Origin: Microbulbifer sp. YPW1
Lineage (GTDB): Bacteria; Pseudomonadota; Gammaproteobacteria; Pseudomonadales; Cellvibrionaceae
Assembly (NCBI RefSeq): GCF_013367775.1
Contig: NZ_CP055157.1
Span: 4,290,001 to 4,354,000 of the forward strand
Reading direction: 5' to 3'
DNA length: 64,000 nt
A program made the translations under genes and the position numbers. How positions within the stretch are numbered: the first letter of the stretch is position 1; each line of letters opens with the position of its first letter. The notes beneath the pieces were generated by a model. It did not search any database, was not told where the DNA came from, and was given only the letters and a program-made list of their open reading frames with translations. Below, in pieces: positions 38,301 to 46,406 of the stretch.

Positions 38301-38868
38301 CCTGGACCGTGGCCGGGTTCAGCACCGGGATATGCATATCGACGAAAGCGAATTCGGATTGCCCGGGATAGGAGGAGGATTTACAGCCGTGGTCATCCCC
38401 GGAAATGATCAGTGCACCGCCCTTGGGGGAAGAACCCGCGGCGTTGGCGTGGCGAAATGCATCGCAGGAGCGGTCTACGCCGGGGGTTTTGCCGTACCAG
38501 ATACCGCAGACCCCATCCACTTCGGCGCCCTCAAACAGGCCCACCTGCTGGGAACCCCATACGGAAGTCGCCGCCAGCTCTTCATTCACACCGGGCACAA
38601 AGCGGATGTTGTATTCGTCGAGTAGTCCGCTGGCACGGGACAACTGCTGGTCGTAGCCACCGAGGGGAGATCCGCGGTAACCGGAAATAAAAGTGGCGGT
38701 ATTGAGGCCGCGCGCCTGGTCGATACGCATCTGATCAATTGGCAAGCGCACCAGCGCCTGGATGCCGGAAAGCAGTACCTTGCCCTTGAGAATGGTGTAC
38801 CTGTCGTCCAGGGAGACTTTTTTGGTAGTGACTGCCTGAGAATCGGTGTTCACTTTCTGCTCACTCAT
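35317..38868 (-). CDS. Fused indolepyruvate ferredoxin oxidoreductase (IorA-IorB plus C-terminal domain)
   Basis: 1183 residues from the ATG at 38868. The N-terminal part (about 1-600) resembles the alpha subunit of 2-oxoacid oxidoreductases, with a thiamine diphosphate site (GDGTYFHSGILAIRAAVA, near 520). Cysteine motifs CEGCGDC and CNQDMSCVNGFCPS near 640-690 are for iron-sulfur clusters. The gamma-type domain starts VTGVGGTGVVTIGALL near 725. A long C-terminal DUF6537-like region follows. It oxidatively decarboxylates arylpyruvates to acyl-CoA, as in the degradation of aromatic amino acids. The divergent Lrp gene is the likely regulator. Confidence 0.93.
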   Translation of the reverse strand: MSEQKVNTDSQAVTTKKVSLDDRYTILKGKVLLSGIQALVRLPIDQMRIDQARGLNTATFISGYRGSPLGGYDQQLSRASGLLDEYNIRFVPGVNEELAATSVWGSQQVGLFEGAEVDGVCGIWYGKTPGVDRSCDAFRHANAAGSSPKGGALIISGDDHGCKSSSYPGQSEFAFVDMHIPVLNPATVQEVLDYGLYGLELSRFSGCWVAMITLAENMDSASTVEVDPSAVSFQYPEIERPEGGLNIRKQDNPLEQEERLWRYKRPAALAFARANQLNKLVLDNPEATLGIVTAGKAHLDLMQAFEDMGIDEDGARALGIRILKVGMTYPLDVPGIQEFARGLDSLLVLEEKRSLMEVQLKEELYNVHLRDPHFPRILGKVDEHDNPLLPMYGELSPAVVAQVLGYLLGEDNLNERAKHRLMRLDALAERISAQAGSSVARLPMFCAGCPHNRSTRVPEGSRALAGIGCHYMAQWLDRETYTFTQMGAEGVNWIGQAAFTSEPHVFVNLGDGTYFHSGILAIRAAVAAKVNITYKILFNDAVAMTGGQPHDGELLPDMICRQVLAEGVNKVVLVMDNTDKYKGKLSFPGEVEIRHRDHMPAVMKELREAPGCTVIVYDQTCATELRRKRKRGLLPKAEGRPFINELVCEGCGDCVTQSSCIAVEKVDTALGDKRRINQTTCNQDMSCVNGFCPSFVTVKGGKLNKRAGVGDTLCQEADKLPAPELPDLSEPFNLLVTGVGGTGVVTIGALLAMAAHIEDKACSTLDQTGLAQKGGAVYSHVRFANSPEALKAVRISDGRADGLMACDLIAAGNLSASLAKLDETHSRAVVNTHLSPTAASVLGREDIHSPQAVLDTIKDAVAELDVVEGHALTKAALGDTLAANIFMLGYAWQKGLIPLGLDAIREAIRLNGVAVEGNLQGLAAGRLAAQDRAALDRLLSRDEEKTLPQGLEEIVAHRTAHLTGYQNAALAQRYRALVDKVKGAEILKVPGSEALAEVVARNYAKLLAYKDEYEVARLYSDGRFVESLRENFAGDFELEFNLAPPLISRFDKNLGRPRKIKFGGWMHKAFGVLAKFKFLRGTALDVFGYTAERKMERSLIREYEKLVDEVVGRLNAENHAAAIELLGYADQIRGYGLVKDRNVELAREARDLSLQRFYNPKETVQDTPAQVEVFDPAKAQQVG

Positions 38869-39125
38869 ACGCCTACTTCTACTCGCTGGTATGTGGTGGT
38901 CCACTACTGAAAGGGACGTCCGCTAATTATTGTGATTCGAGGCGCGCGTCGCAGTCTCAGGCGCTGATTTAAACGACTTATTCTGTGGCAACCCAAAATA
39001 GCGACGGCGTGGTCAAGTCATACTAGAGCCTAAAGCTCAATGAAACATTGCTTTATTTACAAGTTTGCACGTAAAATTATGACAGCCATCTCGGCCAAAC
39101 AAGAATTTGTAGGACAGGAGTTTAT

Positions 39126-39596
39126 ATGAAGCGCTCAACCGACCTGGATGATTTCGACCGCAAGATTCTGCGGGCGCTGCAGGAGAACGCCGATTATTCC
39201 ATGGCTGAGCTCGGAGACAAAGTGGGCCTGTCTCACACGCCGTGCTGGCGTCGCATCAAGCGCCTGGAGGCAGAAGGCATCATCCGTGGCCGCGTCACCC
39301 TCCTGGATCCGCGAAAACTTGACCTCGGAGTCACAGTATACTGCTATGTGACCATCCACAACCACGACGAAGAATCCCTGAACAGTTTTGAGTCCGCGGT
39401 ACAGGATGTGCAGGAAGTGGTGGAATGCTACTCCACTAGCGGAGACAAAGATTACGTGCTGCGCGTGGTAGTAGACAGCGTAGAGCACTATGAGCAGCTG
39501 CTGAAGCGCTCGCTGGTGCACCTGCCCAATGTCGCGTCGGTGAATTCCACCTTCGCCCTGAAACAGGTCAAGTACACCACCCAGCTGCCACTTTAA
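39126..39596 (+). CDS. Lrp/AsnC family transcriptional regulator
   Basis: 156 residues. The helix-turn-helix (DFDRKILRALQENADYSMAELGDKVGLSHTPCWRRIKRLEAEG) is followed by a beta-sandwich RAM domain with GDKDYVLRVVVDSVEHYEQLL. AGGAG lies six bases upstream of the ATG. It is divergent from the indolepyruvate oxidoreductase across 257 bases, so it probably controls that gene in response to an aromatic amino acid. No clear palindromic site was picked out in the shared region. Confidence 0.93.
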   Translation: MKRSTDLDDFDRKILRALQENADYSMAELGDKVGLSHTPCWRRIKRLEAEGIIRGRVTLLDPRKLDLGVTVYCYVTIHNHDEESLNSFESAVQDVQEVVECYSTSGDKDYVLRVVVDSVEHYEQLLKRSLVHLPNVASVNSTFALKQVKYTTQLPL

Positions 39597-39614
39597 CTGG
39601 CGAACGACCTAAAG

Positions 39615-39650
39615 CTGTACCGGGTGCCTCGTTGCACCCGGTACAGTCGT
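39615..39650 (+). terminator. Terminator of the Lrp-family gene
   Basis: CTGTACCGGGTGC (39615-39627) and GCACCCGGTACAG (39634-39646) are exact reverse complements around a 6-base loop. The following TCGTCTTGTC is only moderately T-rich. The structure can also stop leftward transcription from the next gene. Confidence 0.75.
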
Positions 39651-39667
39651 CTTGTCTGAAGAGTCGA

Positions 39668-40177
39668 TTAGCGAGACTGCAGCTTGCTGACCACCTGAGC
39701 CAGAACCTGCTCAAGGGATTGCTCGTCACAGTCGACCACGATATCCGCGTATCGCCGATACAGCGCCTGCCGCTCTTCGAACAACTCCTCAAAGCTTTGC
39801 CCCGGCGCCTTGGCGATACCGCGGCTTTCGTAATTGTGGATTCTGCGACGCAATTCATCTGCTGAGCAATTCAGGAAAACCGCGGGGCCGAACTTTAGCA
39901 GGTTGTGCATACCTTCTTCGCTATACACTGCGCTGCCGCCGGTGGCGATAACATGATTGGGCAGGTGTGCCTCGGCAATCACCTCTCCCTCGATACGGCG
40001 AAGATTCAGGTAATCGCTCTCATTCATGATTTCCTGCAGGGTTTTGTCTTCCCGCAGCTGGATCAACACATCCGTATCCACAAAATCTTTTGCCAGCTCC
40101 TTCGCCAACAAAACCCCCAGCGTACTTTTGCCGGCACCCGGCATTCCGATCAGTACAACACTGCCCTGCTTATGCAT
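39668..40177 (-). CDS. Shikimate kinase-like protein
   Basis: 169 residues. The P-loop is LIGMPGAGKSTLGVLLA, followed by FVDTDVLIQ (the Asp pair that binds Mg and shikimate), NLRRIEGEVI (an Arg of the shikimate site), VIATGGSAVY (the GG motif) and a lid with ELRRRIHNYESRG. This is the usual shikimate kinase layout and length. It is not next to aroB, so it may be a second paralogue. It stands between the Lrp terminator and an acyltransferase. Confidence 0.8.
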   Translation of the reverse strand: MHKQGSVVLIGMPGAGKSTLGVLLAKELAKDFVDTDVLIQLREDKTLQEIMNESDYLNLRRIEGEVIAEAHLPNHVIATGGSAVYSEEGMHNLLKFGPAVFLNCSADELRRRIHNYESRGIAKAPGQSFEELFEERQALYRRYADIVVDCDEQSLEQVLAQVVSKLQSR

Positions 40178-40231
40178 TGTTATTAGACTTCCTATTAGAC
40201 GCTTTGTGAGACCCGATACGGGGCTTGCCCC

Positions 40232-40954
40232 TCAGTCTCCTCGCCGCGGCAGCACCAGCGACCGCAGCCAACCCAGCAGGCCATTGCCCGCGAGCAGCAT
40301 TTTATCCAATTCATCCAGATTGTGCGCCTGCCGGAAACTGTCGGCAAACAGAGCCTCGCGCGTGATCATGCGTCGCCGAGGATTGATCTGCTTGATCTCG
40401 CGCGCCGGATTGCCCGCAACCACAGCATTGGCCGGTACATCCCGGGTCACCACACTGCCCGCCCCCACCACGGCGTTGTCGCCGATTGAAACGCCCTTGC
40501 AGATGATGGCGCTGTCGCCGATCCAGACATTGTTACCGAGTGAGACCGGCTCGGTGCAGCGAAATGGCCGGGTGCGGTTGTACAGGCCATGCCAGTCCGA
40601 GTCGGAAATGTACACGTTGGCGGCGAGCATACAGGCGTCGCCAAGGGTAATAGACTGGCCGGCAGAAATACGCACGCCGGGGGAAATGAGCACGTAATCA
40701 CCAATCGTAATGTACGCTTCACCACCACGGTGCCCCATGGCGGTAAGCCGGATACAGTTATCCGGTGTCGAGATCAGATGCGGGAAGTCCCCCAGCCGAA
40801 TATTGCTGCCAAACACCTTGACCGACGCCGGGTGCATGATTTCCGGTTCGCACCCAACCGCATCAAATTGCGGCAAAAGAAAGTGGCGGCTGCGCCAGTT
40901 GCGAAACCGGAGCAACAAGCGCTTCAGCCAATATGGTCTATGATCCTTGCGCAT
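40232..40954 (-). CDS. Hexapeptide-repeat acyltransferase
   Basis: 240 residues. The central part has left-handed beta-helix repeats: [36 protein letters not shown] and [47 protein letters not shown]. The ending VVAGNPARE is typical of maltose O-acetyltransferase/NodL-like enzymes. A basic N-terminus ([16 protein letters not shown]) may associate with the membrane. Near glycosyltransferase and methyltransferase genes, it probably acetylates a sugar of a surface glycan. Confidence 0.86.
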   Translation of the reverse strand: MRKDHRPYWLKRLLLRFRNWRSRHFLLPQFDAVGCEPEIMHPASVKVFGSNIRLGDFPHLISTPDNCIRLTAMGHRGGEAYITIGDYVLISPGVRISAGQSITLGDACMLAANVYISDSDWHGLYNRTRPFRCTEPVSLGNNVWIGDSAIICKGVSIGDNAVVGAGSVVTRDVPANAVVAGNPAREIKQINPRRRMITREALFADSFRQAHNLDELDKMLLAGNGLLGWLRSLVLPRRGD

Positions 40955-41118
40955 GGTCTTTCGAGGCCACTCATGTTGTTGGTTGAAATCTTGTTATTGA
41001 ATTGGGGCCCAGCCACGCAATCATTTTGTCACGGGATCTGCGCTACCAGCACATTGCAAAGCGTTGTGCGCGCCGGTACTGTCAGGCGCACTTCAATCAG
41101 TTATCACAGAATAGAAAA

Positions 41119-41751
41119 ATGGAAACCTCAATCCCGTTCGATTTACCCCTGGACATCGAAACCGTCAAAGGCTTTCTCGACCCACAAGAAGGCGAAGCTC
41201 TGTACCGGCTGGCCGCAGAAGCCAGCGATCGGGGGCCGGTCCTAGAAGTAGGCAGCTATTGCGGCAAATCCACCGTCTATCTTGGCAGTGCATGCAAACT
41301 GATGAACAACTCCCTGTTTGCAGTAGACCATCACCGCGGATCGGAAGAGCACCAGCCCGGTGAGGAATATCACGATAGCGAACTGTTCGACGATCGCAGC
41401 CAGTTGATGGACAGCTTCCACAACTTCCGCAGCAACATGCGCGCGGCGGCGCTCGAAGATCACGTCGTGCCGGTTGTGGCCCCGTCGGCAGTGGCTGCGC
41501 GACACTGGAACACCCCGCTCGGGCTGGTGTTTATCGATGGCGGCCACTCCCTGGAAGCCGCACTCACCGATTACCGCAGCTGGAGCCGGCATATCGTGCC
41601 CGGCGGATTCCTGGCGATCCACGACATTTTTCCCGACCCGAAGGATGGCGGTCAGGCGCCCTATGAAATCTATAAGTTAGCGCTGGCTTCCGGTCAATTC
41701 GAAGTGGTGGAGATGGTCAAGACCCTCGGTATCCTGCGCCGAATCCAGTAA
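41119..41751 (+). CDS. Class I S-adenosylmethionine-dependent methyltransferase (Methyltransf_24-like)
   Basis: 210 residues from the ATG at 41119 (METSIPFDLPLDIETVKGFLD). The SAM loop is PVLEVGSYCGKSTVYLG. FAVDHHRGSEEHQPG and LVFIDGGHSLEAALTDYRSW are the second motif and the metal-coordinating DGGH of O-methyltransferase- or hydroxylase-like enzymes. It is the only rightward gene in an otherwise leftward glycan group. Its last 75 bases overlap the end of the convergent toroid gene. The ribosome-binding site is weak. Confidence 0.82.
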   Translation: METSIPFDLPLDIETVKGFLDPQEGEALYRLAAEASDRGPVLEVGSYCGKSTVYLGSACKLMNNSLFAVDHHRGSEEHQPGEEYHDSELFDDRSQLMDSFHNFRSNMRAAALEDHVVPVVAPSAVAARHWNTPLGLVFIDGGHSLEAALTDYRSWSRHIVPGGFLAIHDIFPDPKDGGQAPYEIYKLALASGQFEVVEMVKTLGILRRIQ

Positions 41752-42795
41752 GTTCACCTGCGTAAACAGACCGCTGGCGGGAGTAAGCCCCGCCAGCGCA
41801 TCCGCCGCCAACAGCATGGCACCCACCGTCCAGGTCGTTTTTTCTTCCGGCCAGACGGCACTGTCCCGGTAAACGTATCCAGTCCAGTAACCACCGTCCG
41901 TGTCCTGCCAGCGATGCAGCCCGCGGTAGATAGTTTCCGCCCTGGCGGTATCACCCGCGGCCAATAAAGCCATGGTAAGCTCGCAGGATTCCGCCACGGT
42001 TACCCAGGGCTCATCGTTCACACAGCGGCAGCCGAGCCCGGCCACAACAAACTCATCCCACTTCTGCTGCAGGCGCAGGCGTGCGCCGGCTCCATCGAAC
42101 ACCCCGGTCAGCACCGGGTAAAACCAATCCATAGAGAAGCGCGCCTTGCTCTCCCAGGTACGGTCGAAACGATGGGGCTTTTCCCGCAGCGCCTTACCTA
42201 ACATGGTGCGCGCTCGCCGCCAATCGGGCTGGGGAAATGCCAGCACCACAGCGATATTGATCGCACACTCGAGGCTTTTGTATATCGAGGAACAGCCGGT
42301 AATCAGAGCATCCTGCAAAGGCTCGCCCTGACTATTTACCGCCCACTGTATTTCACCGTGCTCAGATTGCAGCGTCAGGACAAAATCGATTGCTTTTTTA
42401 ACCATCGGCCAGAAGCGCAACAGAAAATCCCGGTCGCCGGTAATCAGAAAGTGATGCCAGATACCCGTGGCGATATAGGCAACAAAATTGCTTTCACGCC
42501 GCTCGCGATTGTCCACCTGCCCATTCTTGTAGGCAGCCCACCAGCTGCCATCTTGCAGCTGGATACCGGCCAGCCAGGCATAGGCACTTTCCGCCGCCCG
42601 GTACTCGCCGGCAATACTGAGCCCCATGGCCGCTTCCACATGATCCCAGGGATCCGCGTAGTGGCCACTGAACCAGGGGATACAGCCGTCTTCCAGCTGC
42701 TGGGAGAGAATGTAGTCCGCACTACGCCGGATAAAGTCCAATGGAAATAGCGCAGGCGGCTCCTCTGTAATCTGTAGTTCCGGGGCGTTATTCAT
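41677..42795 (-). CDS. Alpha/alpha-toroid protein (prenyltransferase- or glycosidase-like), function unknown
   Basis: 372 residues. Repeated helical hairpins with a conserved Gln-Leu-x-Asp-Gly-x-Trp type pattern (SQQLEDGCIPWF, IQLQDGSWWAAY, WQDTDGGYWTGY) and DPWDHVEAAMGLSIAG fit an alpha/alpha toroid, as seen in terpene cyclases, prenyltransferases and six-hairpin glycosidases. WVTVAESCELTMALLAAG lies in the C-terminal half. It overlaps the upstream methyltransferase by 4 bases (ATGA) and the convergent methyltransferase by 75 bases. The substrate cannot be assigned. Confidence 0.8.
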   Translation of the reverse strand: MNNAPELQITEEPPALFPLDFIRRSADYILSQQLEDGCIPWFSGHYADPWDHVEAAMGLSIAGEYRAAESAYAWLAGIQLQDGSWWAAYKNGQVDNRERRESNFVAYIATGIWHHFLITGDRDFLLRFWPMVKKAIDFVLTLQSEHGEIQWAVNSQGEPLQDALITGCSSIYKSLECAINIAVVLAFPQPDWRRARTMLGKALREKPHRFDRTWESKARFSMDWFYPVLTGVFDGAGARLRLQQKWDEFVVAGLGCRCVNDEPWVTVAESCELTMALLAAGDTARAETIYRGLHRWQDTDGGYWTGYVYRDSAVWPEEKTTWTVGAMLLAADALAGLTPASGLFTQVNLLDSAQDTEGLDHLHHFELTGSQR

Positions 42796-43568
42796 GCAGC
42801 AATCCCCTGCTCTGCAGATTCTTTGTTCGAGGTCTGCACCGGGGCCACCTGGGTCTCAGGCTGCCCAGGCTTCACAAAATACAGGGCAATACTTTTACCC
42901 AGAATCGGGTTACACAGTTTTTCCAGCCAGCGGGTCAAGCGCGGCTTCTGCATCAGATCCCAGACCAGGAACCTGTGATAGGCGGCAATCGCCGGATGCT
43001 CATCGCGCCCCCACAACAGGCACTTGAGCCACCAGAAAGGCGCGTGCAGTGCATGGGCCTTGTGACGGGCAAAAAACTGATGCCCCAATGCCTCGATATT
43101 TCTGCGCAGGTGCTTTTCGCGGAATATCCGGATATGTCCACCCTCCACCTGGTGGTAGGCGTCGGACAACTTCCAGCACACCCACTCTGGGAAAAATGCC
43201 GGAACCGTGGCCGCGAAAATCCCGGAGGGTTTCAGCACACGATTGATTTCAGCGAGCACACCCTGGTAATCCTCGATATGTTCCAGTACCTCGGAACAGA
43301 TCACCACATCAAAAAAATCATCGACAAACGGTAGTTGCAGGGCATTTCCCACACCGAACTGCACCCGTCCAGTCTGTTGCCCGGCAGTGATAAAAGGTTG
43401 AGCGCGCTCACTTGCAGTCGTGATATCCCGCAAACTCAGGTCAATACCAAAAATATCCACCGCGTCGGTCAGCATCAGATGGATGGCATGACGACCTTCG
43501 CCACACCCCAGATCCAGTACCCGCTGTCCGGGCTTCAGATTCAATAACGCGGGATCTACGGTAATCAT
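42792..43568 (-). CDS. Class I SAM-dependent methyltransferase (UbiE/Methyltransf_11-like)
   Basis: 258 residues from the ATG at 43568 (MITVDPALLNLKPGQRVLDLGCGEGRHAIHL), which shares its first base with the stop of the glycosyltransferase. The SAM loop is VLDLGCGEGRHA; FGIDLSLRDI binds the ribose. EVLEHIEDYQGVLAEINRVLKPSGIFAATVPAF is the motif II/III region. It then overlaps the toroid gene by 4 bases. Such tight spacing suggests products made in fixed ratio and acting in one pathway. Confidence 0.87.
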   Translation of the reverse strand: MITVDPALLNLKPGQRVLDLGCGEGRHAIHLMLTDAVDIFGIDLSLRDITTASERAQPFITAGQQTGRVQFGVGNALQLPFVDDFFDVVICSEVLEHIEDYQGVLAEINRVLKPSGIFAATVPAFFPEWVCWKLSDAYHQVEGGHIRIFREKHLRRNIEALGHQFFARHKAHALHAPFWWLKCLLWGRDEHPAIAAYHRFLVWDLMQKPRLTRWLEKLCNPILGKSIALYFVKPGQPETQVAPVQTSNKESAEQGIAA

Positions 43569-44980
43569 CAGGCAGCCTCCCCGCGGTTCTTCCCCTCGGC
43601 GCACGCGCTGTCGGCCACACTCCCCGCCTCGCCGGCGGCTGCGCTGTTGGCAGATTCTTGCGCTGCTAGATGGTGTTCGCCAGAGACAGGGGCTTGCGCC
43701 CTGCCCTCGTCGCCGATAATGGTCCGGTAGTAAGACACCAGATGAGAGGCAGCTACCTGCCAGGAGAAGTGCTCTTCTATACGTCGTCGTCCGGCAGCTG
43801 CCAGTGATTTGCGCAGCGCTTCGTCGCCTAGCAGCTGGTCAATAGCCCGGGCCAGCGCACCGCTGTCACCTGCTGGTACCACAATACCCGCATCGCCCAC
43901 CACTTCTGGCAAAGCACCACCATCGCTGGAAACAACCGGCACGCCGCAGGCCATTGCCTCTCCGGCCGGAAGCCCAAAGCCTTCGTAGAGCGAAGGACAG
44001 ACAACCATGCCGGAAGCGGCGTAATGCTCGACCATCTCGCGATTGGAGATACCGGATACAAATCGCACCGCCGATGCCAGACCCAGCTCCTCGAGCAACT
44101 TCTCGGTCGCCCCACCACTCTTCAGCCGACCAACCACCAACAACTTGAGCTGCGGGTAACGCACACGCAGCAACGCCAGAGCCTGCAAAAGAAAGCGCAG
44201 TCCTTTCAACGGCTGATCGGCCGAGGCGGTGGTCATAATCTGAAACGTGTCTGGAATGATTTGTGGCTGAGGAGCAAACACTTCCGTATCGATGCCGTTA
44301 TAAATCAACTTCAGCTGGGACGGTGCCACGCCAAATTGCTCGACGATATCGCGCAATGATTGCGCCGATACCGTGACAATATTTTGAAGGCGGCGGGATA
44401 CCTTGATCTGCATTCCAAGAAAGCTGTGCCAACGCCGCACCAGTAGTCGATAGAACCAGTCCGGTGCAGCATCGATCGCCAGTTGGCGGTCGCGGGTGAT
44501 CGGGTGGTGAATCGTCGCCACCACCGGCAAGCCCTGTTTTTCAATGTCCAGCAGGCCATAGCAGAGTGACTGGTTGTCGTGCACTACGTCGTAGTCTTTG
44601 CCCTTCTTGCGCAGGTAGTGCGCAACCCTACGGCCAAAGGTATAGGGTTCGACAAAGCCACCGGTGAGCTTACCCCACCATTCGTAAAAGTCTGCCCAGC
44701 TCAGTAGATGCTTCGGTTTCAGAGCGCGTGTCGGGTGCGGATGTTCATAGAGGTTGAGCCCGGGCATCTTGATCAGGCGCACGCGCGGGTCCAGCTCTGG
44801 ATAGGGTTGACCGGAAATCACGTCAACGCGATGTCCCGCCTCTACCAGCGCTTTGCTCAGATAATGAAGGTAAATCCCCTGCCCGCCGCAGTGGGGATGG
44901 CTGCGATAGCCCAGCAAGCAGATATTTAATGGCCGCGAACCGGCCGGTGGACCGTCTGTACGATTTCCCAAGGCGGTCAT
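43568..44980 (-). CDS. Glycosyltransferase family 4
   Basis: 470 residues. The N-terminal domain starts ICLLGYRSHPHCGGQGIYLHYLSKAL, the glycine-rich acceptor loop. ATIHHPITRDRQLAIDA and YNGIDTEVFAP are typical. The C-terminal domain holds TASADQPLKGLRFLLQALALLR and SLYEGFGLPAGEAMACGVPVVSSDGGALPEV, with the Glu-x7-Glu donor motif. The last 50 residues are a low-complexity Ala/Glu/Ser tail unlike the family core. It is the first gene of the three-gene overlapping cassette. Confidence 0.9.
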   Translation of the reverse strand: MTALGNRTDGPPAGSRPLNICLLGYRSHPHCGGQGIYLHYLSKALVEAGHRVDVISGQPYPELDPRVRLIKMPGLNLYEHPHPTRALKPKHLLSWADFYEWWGKLTGGFVEPYTFGRRVAHYLRKKGKDYDVVHDNQSLCYGLLDIEKQGLPVVATIHHPITRDRQLAIDAAPDWFYRLLVRRWHSFLGMQIKVSRRLQNIVTVSAQSLRDIVEQFGVAPSQLKLIYNGIDTEVFAPQPQIIPDTFQIMTTASADQPLKGLRFLLQALALLRVRYPQLKLLVVGRLKSGGATEKLLEELGLASAVRFVSGISNREMVEHYAASGMVVCPSLYEGFGLPAGEAMACGVPVVSSDGGALPEVVGDAGIVVPAGDSGALARAIDQLLGDEALRKSLAAAGRRRIEEHFSWQVAASHLVSYYRTIIGDEGRAQAPVSGEHHLAAQESANSAAAGEAGSVADSACAEGKNRGEAA

Positions 44981-45159
44981 AGTTTCCCCGTAGTTATTGT
45001 TTTGGCGAACACAAAATCGGGCGCCGCAAAGGGCGAAGAATACACCGGCAAAGAAATGACTGCCAGACAGAATCCGTCCACCATCAAGGCTAGACCACTC
45101 AGTCCGTCTTACGGGGGTCAGGCTCTAGCTCAATTGAACCGCCAGGATGGGACCCGCAA

Positions 45160-45198
45160 CACAAAACCCCGACCTCGCAACAGAAGCAAGCGCCGGGG
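45160..45198 (-). terminator. Terminator of the OmpW-like gene
   Basis: Read leftward, CCCCGGCGCTTGC pairs with GCGAGGTCGGGG in two helical parts around a 7-base loop, followed by TTTTGTGTTG. It lies about 28 bases past the stop at 45226. Confidence 0.6.
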
Positions 45199-45225
45199 CA
45201 ATAGTGTCTGGAGCATTTGATCAGG

Positions 45226-46038
45226 TCAGAAGCTGAACTTGTAGCCCACGCCAAGATTGAAGATCCAGGAGTCGTACTCCAGCTTGTCTTTGTAGCGAAT
45301 GGAGTCAACTACGATGCCGTTACTCAGCACCACATTATCGACGCCGACTTCAATTTCGGGGTCCGCATCGACATACATGGCGGATGCATTGAACAGCCAG
45401 TTGGCATCGCGGCCGAATTCAATATCAATCCCCACCTGCGCAGTCCAGCCCCAGGAACTACCAAAATTGATCAGACCGCGATCCACGCGGTCAACAACTG
45501 CGCCATTTGCATTGACCACGTCCTGAACAAATACCGGACGCAAAAAATCCTGCTTGATGTCGGTATAGTTCACACCGATCCCCACATAGGGCTGCACCCA
45601 GGATTCAACACAAACCGGGTACCAGTCGACAAAAAAGCTGGTTACGTTGGTTTCGAAATTACCCAGGCTATCGGAACTGAAGAAATCAAATTCATCGGAA
45701 ACCGCGTAGGTGCTGTAGTCCGCATCCAGCTTGGCGCTGTTCATGTGATACAGCTCGACGGCCCAGTGGTCGGCCACAAAGTAAGTACCGTTAATAAACC
45801 AAGTGGTATCGTTATCCAGATTCAGGGAATCACCGATTCGCACCGGAATAAATACGTCGGGATCATCGGGATCCCGGACATCTACGACGGTAGACTCGGA
45901 AAAAACGGAGTCATCGGTTTCCATATAGGCGGCACCGACACGCAAGATAAGATCACCGCCATTAAAGTCGGCAAAGGCCGGCGAAGTTGCACCCGCGGCA
46001 ACAATGGCCAACGGCAGAAGAAGGGACTTGGTTCGCAT
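45226..46038 (-). CDS. OmpW-family outer membrane protein
   Basis: 270 residues. A signal peptide ending near SPAFADF precedes an eight-stranded barrel pattern. DLILRVGAAYMETDDS at the mature N-terminus, YFVADHWAVELYHM, WVQPYVGIGVNYTDI and the C-terminal NLGVGYKFSF match OmpW, a small hydrophobic channel. It is longer than E. coli OmpW because of inserted acidic loops near residues 45-60 and 160-185. AAGGAG lies six bases upstream of the ATG. The 172 bases upstream carry a probable promoter. Confidence 0.9.
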   Translation of the reverse strand: MRTKSLLLPLAIVAAGATSPAFADFNGGDLILRVGAAYMETDDSVFSESTVVDVRDPDDPDVFIPVRIGDSLNLDNDTTWFINGTYFVADHWAVELYHMNSAKLDADYSTYAVSDEFDFFSSDSLGNFETNVTSFFVDWYPVCVESWVQPYVGIGVNYTDIKQDFLRPVFVQDVVNANGAVVDRVDRGLINFGSSWGWTAQVGIDIEFGRDANWLFNASAMYVDADPEIEVGVDNVVLSNGIVVDSIRYKDKLEYDSWIFNLGVGYKFSF

Positions 46039-46122
46039 GGGTAACTCCTTGTAACTCTGAAATGCTCCATAGCCGCAGGAGGGTCGTCCATTAAAAAGTG
46101 ACCCGTGCGTGCGGTTAGTTTC

Positions 46123-46153
46123 AGTATAGGCGGAGTTTTCTGGAAAACAGCAA
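46123..46153 (-). promoter_or_regulatory. Possible promoter of the OmpW-like gene
   Basis: Read leftward, TATACT (46128-46123) is a good -10. TTGCTG (46153-46148) is a partial -35 at a long 19-base spacing. The gap 46039-46406 otherwise holds only the puuA terminator. Confidence 0.35.
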
Positions 46154-46209
46154 GTACTGCCTATGCATTGACCTGCATATAGGAAGAAATTTCTGCAAAA
46201 ATATTTTGC

Positions 46210-46240
46210 TCAAAAAAAATGCCCGCCATAAGGCGGGCCA
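46210..46240 (-). terminator. Terminator of the puuA-like gene
   Basis: Read leftward, GCCCGCC, a TTAT loop and GGCGGGC are followed by ATTTTTTTTGAG. It lies about 168 bases past the puuA stop. Confidence 0.9.
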
Positions 46241-46406
46241 GTTTTCTCGAACACACTTTCAGGAGGAGAGTTTGCGACGCACTGTGTACGCAAGTTCACA
46301 GCTGTCTGACTTAGGTATAGCAGACCTTTTCCATCCGCCACACACCCTGTCATCAAAGCCGTTGCTTACTGGTCGCAATCCACGCCGGAAAAAAACCGGC
46401 ATCCAT

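Noticed and set aside
45002..45220. 72-codon rightward frame downstream of the OmpW-like gene
   Set aside because: Low-complexity, basic sequence that runs through the OmpW terminator; no ribosome-binding site.
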